Of a stretch of DNA of 10,477 nucleotides, positions 6,166-10,477 are shown in pieces. Positions within the stretch are counted from its first letter, which is position 1. Each line of letters starts with the position of its first letter. The notes beneath the pieces are model-generated. The model had not been told where the DNA came from and did not search any database. It saw nothing but the letters and a program-made list of their open reading frames with translations. The position numbers were made by a program, and so were the translations under genes. Source of the stretch: Vitreoscilla sp. (GTDB lineage Bacteria > Pseudomonadota > Gammaproteobacteria > Burkholderiales > Burkholderiaceae). The DNA is taken from positions 1 to 10,477 of the forward strand of contig JACMOG010000819.1 in NCBI GenBank assembly GCA_014378125.1. Direction: 5' to 3'.

Positions 6166-7740
6166 CTACGCCGCGGGCAGGCTGACCCGGAAGGTCGAGC
6201 CCACGCCCAGCACGCTCTGCACGGTGATGCGACCGCCCATCAGCTGGGTGTGCGACTGCGACAGCGCCAGGCCGAGGCCGGCGCCCGAGATGCCCGAGGA
6301 CTCGCGCCCGAGCCGGTTGAACGGCTGGAACAGCCGTGCCCGGTCGCTCGGACTGATGCCGTGGCCCGAGTCCTCCACCTCGATCAGCCATTCGTCGGCG
6401 TCGGCGTGCGCGCGCAGCGTGACGTCGCCGCCCTTGCGGTTGTACTTGACGGCGTTGCTGAGCAGGTTGGTGATCACCTGGCGCAGGCGCGTGGGATCGG
6501 CACGCACCACGGCCCTGCCGTGCGACAGCGCGGTGCCGGCGTCGGGATCCTCGCAGTACACGCTCACGCCGGCGCCGTCGGCCTGCGGCCGGCACCACGC
6601 GGCACACGACTCGAGCAGCGGCGCCAGCGCCACGTTCTGCAGGTGGATGGGCAGGTGCGCGGCCTCGGCCAGCGACAGGTCGAGCAGGTCGCCGATCATC
6701 GCCAGCAGGTGGTCGCCCGCCTCGTGGATCATGCGCACCTGTTGGCGCTGCACCGGCATGCCGGAGAGCGCCGGATCGGTGCCCAGCAGTTGCGCGAAGC
6801 CCAGCACCGCGTTGAGCGGCGTGCGCAGCTCGTGGCTGATGCGCGAGAGGAACATCGTCTTGGCGCTGTTGGCGGCCTCGGCGGCGAGGCGGTCGCGCTG
6901 CGCCTGTTCCAGCTGGCGCAGCAGCGTCGCGTCGGTCTGCGTGCCGAACATGCGCGTGGGCTGGCCGTTGCGATCCCATTCGACGATGCGGCCACGCTCC
7001 TCGATCCAGCGCCAGTCGCCGTCGGCGGCGCGGGCGCGGTAGACGGTGCGGTACATCGGCTCGTCGCCGCGCAGGTGGGCGTTGAAGGCCTTGTCGATCA
7101 GCGGCCGGTCGTCGGGATGCACCACGCGATCCCAGTCGGCCTGGGTGTGGCCCAGCGTGTTGCGGGGGTAGCCGAGCAGGCGCTCGCCTTCGTCGATGTC
7201 GCCCAGCACGTCGGTCTGCAGGTTCCACTCCCACACGTAGGTGCCCGCCTCGTGCATGGCGGTGCGCTGCAGCGCCAGCGAGCCGGGCAGCGCGTGGCCG
7301 GCGTGTTCGATGAGGCCGGCCAGCAGCGCGGCGGCGGTATCGCGCGCCGGGGCCAGCCGGTCGCCCCATTCCTCCAGCGTCAGGCCGAAGGGCAACGGCG
7401 TGCGCAACTCCCCGACGCTGGTGCCCGAGTGGCTGCAGGCCCAGGCGGTCTGCACGGTGGGGGAGTCGAGCAAGATCGGCACCAAAACGGGCGGCCGCGC
7501 ATGGATGGGCGGCATCGACAGGCTGCCGTCGGGCGGCTGCGGCCACAACCAGCATTCGGCCCCGATCAGCGAGGCCAACGCGCGCACCAGCGTGGCCAGC
7601 GCGTGGGCGTGGTCGCTGCGGCGGGCGTGGTCCAGCAGCGCGGCGTAGGCCAGCGCGCGCACTTGCTCCAGCGTGGGCGTGCCGGCGCCGGCGGCGTCAG
7701 CGGGCGGCGCCGGCGGGACCAGGCCGGCGCCCTGGCTCAA
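6166..7740 (-). CDS. soluble PAS-domain sensor histidine kinase
   Basis: From a TTG start at 7740 the protein has 524 residues. Residues 1-160 are a poorly conserved N-terminal region that I cannot assign (possibly GAF-like). About 163-275 is a PAS_3 domain, with YVWEWNLQTD, WDRVVHPDDR and DGDWRWIEERG followed by the C-terminal FGTQTD segment. About 293-365 is the dimerisation and phosphoacceptor domain with SRISHELRTPLNA, phosphorylated histidine at H303. The ATPase domain has an N box LSNAVKYN (about 427-434), G1 EDSGHGIS (D457) and G2 GISGAGLGLALS. All catalytic motifs are intact. No membrane segment is visible, so it should sense a cytosolic signal. No response regulator is in the window, so its partner is unknown. 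TTG is preferred because it overlaps the preceding stop (TTGA), implying coupling; the ATG at 7800 would overlap the zinc-finger gene by 64 bases and add residues out of character with the family. Confidence 0.9.
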   Translation of the reverse strand: MSQGAGLVPPAPPADAAGAGTPTLEQVRALAYAALLDHARRSDHAHALATLVRALASLIGAECWLWPQPPDGSLSMPPIHARPPVLVPILLDSPTVQTAWACSHSGTSVGELRTPLPFGLTLEEWGDRLAPARDTAAALLAGLIEHAGHALPGSLALQRTAMHEAGTYVWEWNLQTDVLGDIDEGERLLGYPRNTLGHTQADWDRVVHPDDRPLIDKAFNAHLRGDEPMYRTVYRARAADGDWRWIEERGRIVEWDRNGQPTRMFGTQTDATLLRQLEQAQRDRLAAEAANSAKTMFLSRISHELRTPLNAVLGFAQLLGTDPALSGMPVQRQQVRMIHEAGDHLLAMIGDLLDLSLAEAAHLPIHLQNVALAPLLESCAAWCRPQADGAGVSVYCEDPDAGTALSHGRAVVRADPTRLRQVITNLLSNAVKYNRKGGDVTLRAHADADEWLIEVEDSGHGISPSDRARLFQPFNRLGRESSGISGAGLGLALSQSHTQLMGGRITVQSVLGVGSTFRVSLPAA

Positions 7741-7946
7741 TGGCCGGCCGCGATCTTGACGCCCGGCGCGAGCTCGTAGGTGGTGCCGCAGTACGCGCAC
7801 CGGCCGCGGCCTTCATGGCTCAGGTCGATGAAGACCTTCGGATGGCTGCTCCACAGCGGCATCTTGGGATTGGGGCAGAAGACGACGCCGGGACCCTGCA
7901 GGTCGCTGGCGGTGACTTCGACGACGGACGACGCTTTTTCGGTCAT
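7737..7946 (-). CDS. zf-CHCC zinc-finger domain protein
   Basis: This 69-residue protein has the zinc-ligand set of the zf-CHCC family (PF10276): C24, H35, C50 and C53, spaced C-x10-H-x14-C-x2-C, within VVFCPNPKMPLWSSHPKVFI and RCAYCGTTYEL. The same fold occurs in the mitochondrial complex I subunit NDUFS6. In proteobacteria the protein is small and soluble, with no established function, and its gene is commonly found near ilvE in Burkholderiales (from memory). It begins 37 bases after the ilvE stop, with only a weak GAGC-like ribosome site, and its stop overlaps the TTG start of the histidine kinase. The three genes are therefore probably one transcript. The family assignment is firm; the role is unknown. 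Confidence 0.93.
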   Translation of the reverse strand: MTEKASSVVEVTASDLQGPGVVFCPNPKMPLWSSHPKVFIDLSHEGRGRCAYCGTTYELAPGVKIAAGH

Positions 7947-7983
7947 TGCTTGCTCGATTCTCTGATTGATCTTGGTTCGTCGC

Positions 7984-8907
7984 TCACACGGCGGTCAGCC
8001 ATGAGGCGTACTTCGGGTTGCGGCCGTTGACGATGTCGAAGAATGCGGTCTGGATCTTCTCGGTGAGCGGGCCGCGCGAGCCCGCGCCCAGCTCGATGCG
8101 ATCGAGTTCGCGGATGGGCGTCACCTCGGCGGCGGTGCCGGTGAAGAACGCCTCGTCGGCGATGTAGACCTCGTCGCGGGTGATGCGCTTCTGCACCACC
8201 TGCAGCCCCAGGTCCTCGCAGATGGAGAACACGGTGTTGCGCGTGATGCCGTTGAGCGCGCCGGCCGACAGGTCGGGGGTGTGGACGACAGCGTTCTTGA
8301 TCACGAAGATGTTCTCGCCCGCGCCTTCGGACACGAAGCCGGAGGCGTCGAGCAGCAGCGCCTCGTCGTAGCCGTCGTCCACGGCCTCGGTGTTGGCGAG
8401 GATGGAGTTGGTGTAGTTGGACACCGCCTTGGCCTGCGTCATCGTGATGTTGACGTGGTGGCGGGTGTAGCTGGAGGTCTTCACGCGGATGCCGCGCTTC
8501 AGGCCTTCCTCGCCCAGGTAGGCGCCCCAGGGCCAGGCTGCGACCATCAGGTGGATCGTGTTGCCCTTGGGCGAGACGCCCAGCTTCTCGGAGCCGATCC
8601 AGGTGAGCGGGCGCAGGTAGCCGCTATCGAGCTTGTTCTCGCGCACCACCGCGCGCTGGGCGTCCATCACGTCGTCGAGCGTGAACGGGATCTTCATGCG
8701 CAGGATCTTGGCCGAGTTGAACAGGCGTTCGGTGTGCTCGCGCAGGCGGAAGATGGCCGGACCGTTGACGGTGTTGTAGGCGCGCACGCCCTCGAACGCG
8801 CCGCAGCCGTAGTGCAGCGTGTGGGTGAGGACGTGGATCTTGGCGTCGCGCCATTCGACGAGCTTGCCGTCCATCCAGATCTTGCCGTCGCGGTCGTCCA
8901 TGCCCAT
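7984..8907 (-). CDS. ilvE: branched-chain amino acid aminotransferase
   Basis: IlvE is the cytosolic pyridoxal-phosphate enzyme that transfers the amino group between glutamate and the 2-oxo acids of leucine, isoleucine and valine, the last step of their synthesis. The 307 residues match the usual length for class IV (fold type IV) aminotransferases. Visible family features are KIWMDGKLVEWRDAKIHVLTH at the start, LHYGCGAFEGVRAY (31-44), the cofactor-binding lysine K160 in MTQAKAVSNYTNS, E194 in FVSEGAGENIF, SAGALNGITRN (214-223) and FFTGTAAEVTPI (254-265). The ATG at 8907 is chosen over the one at 8901 because GAGG lies seven bases upstream. It heads a likely transcript with the zinc-finger and kinase genes. 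A -10-like TAGAAT lies in the 80-base gap shared with the divergent TrmH-family gene. I see no leader peptide or attenuator rich in Ile, Leu or Val codons. Confidence 0.97.
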   Translation of the reverse strand: MGMDDRDGKIWMDGKLVEWRDAKIHVLTHTLHYGCGAFEGVRAYNTVNGPAIFRLREHTERLFNSAKILRMKIPFTLDDVMDAQRAVVRENKLDSGYLRPLTWIGSEKLGVSPKGNTIHLMVAAWPWGAYLGEEGLKRGIRVKTSSYTRHHVNITMTQAKAVSNYTNSILANTEAVDDGYDEALLLDASGFVSEGAGENIFVIKNAVVHTPDLSAGALNGITRNTVFSICEDLGLQVVQKRITRDEVYIADEAFFTGTAAEVTPIRELDRIELGAGSRGPLTEKIQTAFFDIVNGRNPKYASWLTAV

Positions 8908-8914
8908 GGGAGTG

Positions 8915-8918
8915 CCTC
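8915..8918 (-). promoter_or_regulatory. ribosome binding site of ilvE
   Basis: GAGG on the minus strand, seven bases before the ATG at 8907. This supports 8907 rather than 8901 as the start. Confidence 0.6.
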
Positions 8919-8940
8919 GAGAAAAATGGGAGAAACCGGA

Positions 8941-8946
8941 ATTCTA
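8941..8946 (-). promoter_or_regulatory. possible -10 element of ilvE
   Basis: The hexamer TAGAAT on the minus strand matches the sigma-70 -10 consensus at five of six positions. It would start transcription about 26 bases before the ilvE ATG, leaving room for the GAGG ribosome site. No TTGACA-like hexamer is visible 16-18 bases further upstream. Confidence 0.4.
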
Positions 8947-8971
8947 CGAGCCCTGGGCCGGGCGCGTCCTG

Positions 8972-8977
8972 CAGAAT
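8972..8977 (+). promoter_or_regulatory. possible -10 element of the TrmH-family gene
   Basis: CAGAAT in GCAGAATCCCGGC lies ten bases before the ATG at 8988, with no recognisable Shine-Dalgarno sequence between. If it is a -10 box, the mRNA would have almost no leader. The match is imperfect and no -35 element is seen. Confidence 0.25.
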
Positions 8978-8987
8978 CCCGGCAGTG

Positions 8988-9506
8988 ATGTCGCCCGCCA
9001 ACCTCCAGCTCGATCATTCCAGCCACCGCGGCACCGGCCCGCTGCCCCTGCGCCTGCTGGCCCACGACGTGGGCATCGCCGCCAACGTGGGCGCGCTGTT
9101 CCGCCTGGCCGACGCGCTGGGCGTGGCGCACGTGCACCTGTCGGGCACGTCGCCGGTGCCGCCCGACCCGAAGATCCGCAAGGCCTCGCGCGCGGCCGAT
9201 CGGCATGTGGCCTGGTCGTATTCGGTCGATCCGCTCGAGACGGTCGAGGCGCTGAAGGCCGCCGGCTGGCGCCTGGTCAGCCTGGAGCTGAGCACGCAGA
9301 GCATTCCCGTCGACACGCTGGCCGTGGCGCCGGACGACCGCGTCTGCCTGGTGCTGGGCGCCGAGGACGCCGGCGTCAACCAGGCCCTGCTCGACGCCTC
9401 CGACGCGACCGTGCACATCCCGATGCGTGGCCACAACTCGTCGATGAACGTGGCCGCCGCGTGCGCCATCGCCGTCTACGAGATCGCGCGCAAGCTAGCC
9501 CGGTGA
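8988..9506 (+). CDS. TrmH/SpoU-family RNA 2'-O-methyltransferase
   Basis: The 172 residues have the three conserved motifs of the SPOUT superfamily: motif 1 IAANVGALFRLADALGV (30-46, with N33 and R39), motif 2 LVLGAEDAGVNQ (121-132) and motif 3 IPMRGHNSSMNVAAACAIAVYE (144-165, with S152 and N154). These form the trefoil-knot site that binds S-adenosylmethionine and methylates a ribose 2'-hydroxyl in tRNA or rRNA. The protein is one catalytic domain with little N-terminal extension, so it is closer to the short TrmH/TrmL-like forms than to RlmB, which has an extra substrate-binding domain. Which RNA it modifies cannot be told. The ATG at 8988 is preferred over a GTG at 8985. It is divergent from ilvE, and its last 12 bases overlap the remnant phosphoesterase frame on the other strand. 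Confidence 0.92.
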   Translation: MSPANLQLDHSSHRGTGPLPLRLLAHDVGIAANVGALFRLADALGVAHVHLSGTSPVPPDPKIRKASRAADRHVAWSYSVDPLETVEALKAAGWRLVSLELSTQSIPVDTLAVAPDDRVCLVLGAEDAGVNQALLDASDATVHIPMRGHNSSMNVAAACAIAVYEIARKLAR

Positions 9507-9635
9507 TCGTTCCGTCCGGCTGACGAAGCCGGTGCCCAGCGCGTCGGCCCGGTCGCCCCGGCCTGCCCACACGTACTCCAGGGCGGGCACGTTGCCGTGG
9601 ATGTCGGAGACGACGGCGAGGCGATGGTTCGTCAT
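9495..9635 (-). pseudogene. internally deleted metallophosphoesterase remnant
   Basis: A minus-strand frame of 46 residues starts MTNHRLAVVSDIHGNVPALE, the N-terminus of calcineurin-like metallophosphoesterases with the metal-binding D11 and H13 of the DIHGN motif. It jumps directly, in frame, to AGRGDRADALGTGFVSR, which resembles the extreme C-terminus of the same type of protein (typically an arginine-rich helix followed by ALxTGxV). The intact family is about 220-250 residues, so roughly 200 residues are missing between residues 20 and 23, including the GDxxD, GNH and GHTH metal-binding motifs. It cannot be an active enzyme. The likeliest origin is an internal deletion that happened to stay in frame. 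No strong ribosome site precedes it. The C-terminal match is from memory of the family. Confidence 0.7.
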
Positions 9636-9723
9636 TCGGAGGGATGTCCTTGGCGTGCTGTCGGGCTAGCATACGCAGGCGCGGGCGCCTTGTGTTCCCG
9701 ACACGTCTTCTCGAACCACCACC

Positions 9724-9727
9724 GGAG
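9724..9727 (+). promoter_or_regulatory. ribosome binding site of the small membrane protein
   Basis: GGAG five bases before the ATG at 9733, supporting that start over the longer overlapping frames in this region. Confidence 0.6.
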
Positions 9728-9732
9728 CTCGC

Positions 9733-10152
9733 ATGCCCATCGATACCCACGTCCGCGTCGCCGCCTGGCTGCACATCGTCTTCGGCGCGCTGGCGGTGCT
9801 CACGCTGCTGTTCATCGGCATGTTCTTCGCCGTGTTCGGCGCGATCGCCGTGAGCACGTCCCAGGACGCGCAGGCGGCGGGCGTCCTCGCCTGGATCGGC
9901 AGCCTGGGTGCTGTCTTCCTGCTGTTCTTCATCGCCATCGGCGCGCTGCAGATCGCCGGCGGCGTGCTGCTGCTGCGGGGCAACCCCGCCGGCCGCGTCA
10001 TCACCATCATCTTCAGCGTGCTGAGCCTGGTGAACATTCCCATCGGCACGATCGCCGGCGCCTACTCGCTGTGGGCGCTGCTGCGCGAAGTGCCGCAGCC
10101 GTCCGTGCCGATGCCTGCGCCGGTACAACCGGGCCACGTCAACACGTTCTGA
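9733..10152 (+). CDS. small inner-membrane protein of unknown function
   Basis: This 139-residue protein is almost entirely hydrophobic. About 11-40 (from AAWLHIVFGALAVL) is one membrane span, about 50-82 is long enough for one or two spans (from GVLAWIGSLGAVFLLFF to GGVLLLRGN), and about 89-117 is the last. Short charged links (STSQDAQ; RGNPAGR) separate them, and a proline-rich soluble tail (PQPSVPMPAPVQPG) ends the protein. This gives three or four helices, with no catalytic residues or cofactor motif. I do not recognise a specific family; it looks like the common small DUF-type membrane proteins that carry glycine/alanine helix-packing patterns. It stands alone between the phosphoesterase remnant and the convergent radA, so context says nothing about its job. 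The start is well supported by GGAG. Confidence 0.85.
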   Translation: MPIDTHVRVAAWLHIVFGALAVLTLLFIGMFFAVFGAIAVSTSQDAQAAGVLAWIGSLGAVFLLFFIAIGALQIAGGVLLLRGNPAGRVITIIFSVLSLVNIPIGTIAGAYSLWALLREVPQPSVPMPAPVQPGHVNTF

Positions 10153-10176
10153 CGCGGCCAGATGCTGCCCGGGCCA

Positions 10177-10477
10177 TCAGAGCCCGCGCAGCACCTCGAT
10201 GGCCTCCTCGATGCGCTCGACCGCGTGGATGGTGAGCCCCTCGATCGGCTTCTTCGGCGCGTTGGCCTTGGGCACGATGGCCACCGAGAAGCCCAGCTTG
10301 GCGGCCTCCTTCAGCCGATCCTGGCCCCGCGGCGCCGGCCGCACCTCGCCCGCCAGGCCCACCTCGCCGAAAGCGAGAAAGCCGCGCGGCAACGCCCGAT
10401 TGCGGATGGAGCTCTGGATGGCCAACAGTACCGCCAGGTCGGCCGCCGGCTCGCTGATGCGCACGCCACCCACGGCG
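10177..10477 (-). CDS. radA: DNA repair protein RadA, C-terminal part (runs off the right edge)
   Basis: About 100 C-terminal residues of RadA/Sms are present; the zinc finger, RecA-like ATPase and KNRFG motif lie outside the window. RadA is a cytosolic RecA-related ATPase/helicase that drives branch migration and processing of recombination intermediates. The visible part belongs to the Lon-protease-like C-terminal domain and reads as a close family match: GGVRISEPAADLAVLLAI, then SSIRNRALPRGFLAFGEVGL, then EVRPAPRGQDRLKEAAKLGF, then IVPKANAPKKPIEGL and a final VERIEEAIEVL helix. The stop TGA is at 10177-10179, and the end is the usual one for the family, so no truncation is seen. It is convergent with the small membrane protein, 24 bases away; no strong terminator hairpin is evident in that gap. 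Confidence 0.96.
   Translation of the reverse strand, partial: AVGGVRISEPAADLAVLLAIQSSIRNRALPRGFLAFGEVGLAGEVRPAPRGQDRLKEAAKLGFSVAIVPKANAPKKPIEGLTIHAVERIEEAIEVLRGL

Noticed and set aside
10153..10176. GCCCGGGC palindrome between the convergent membrane-protein gene and radA as a terminator
   Set aside because: The inverted repeat has only four bases per arm without a loop or a T tract, too weak to call a terminator.
9597..10235. Plus-strand open frames at 9597 and 9644 upstream of and overlapping the small membrane protein
   Set aside because: They are out of frame with the hydrophobic protein, have arginine-rich shadow composition, and lack family features. The 9644 frame has a GGAGG close to its ATG, but too close for normal spacing.

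Overview
The window is high-GC DNA (coding third positions are mostly G or C), densely packed, with short intergenic gaps. The gene content (PurU, YbiB/TrpD2-like protein, zf-CHCC protein beside ilvE, TrmH/SpoU methyltransferase, RadA) and protein style point to a betaproteobacterium of the order Burkholderiales, most likely near Comamonadaceae. The family is inferred from resemblance only; no rRNA or other marker gene is present.

Layout. (1) 1-1672, minus strand: purU, a small SnoaL/NTF2-like protein and the start of a YheT-type alpha/beta hydrolase, closely spaced and probably one transcript. (2) 1766-4023, plus strand, divergent from purU: a two-gene unit of a phospholipase D/cardiolipin-synthase-like lipoprotein and an unrecognised exported protein, joined by an ATGA overlap. 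(3) 4072-5091, minus strand: an exported DUF1176 protein whose C-terminal third is read in the wrong frame for about 63 codons between two compensating single-base changes. (4) 5206-6144, plus strand: ybiB. (5) 6166-8907, minus strand: ilvE, a zf-CHCC zinc-finger protein and a soluble PAS histidine kinase, probably one transcript, with the kinase overlapping the zinc-finger gene. (6) 8988-9506, plus strand: a TrmH-family RNA methyltransferase. Next to it lies an internally deleted remnant of a metallophosphoesterase gene on the minus strand (9495-9635). (7) 9733-10152, plus strand: a small membrane protein. (8) 10177 to the window end, minus strand: the C-terminus of RadA.

Most of this is housekeeping chromosome: one-carbon and purine metabolism (PurU), branched-chain amino acid synthesis (IlvE), RNA modification (TrmH) and recombination repair (RadA). 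I see no mobile elements, phage genes, CRISPR arrays, tRNAs or rRNAs, and no intergenic stretch above 300 bases. The least ordinary items are the PLD-lipoprotein/exported-protein pair, the zinc-finger-coupled orphan kinase, the two decayed or damaged genes (DUF1176 and the phosphoesterase remnant), and a recurring -10-like motif placed only 6-10 bases before candidate start codons. I do not see convincing evidence of a new multi-gene system.
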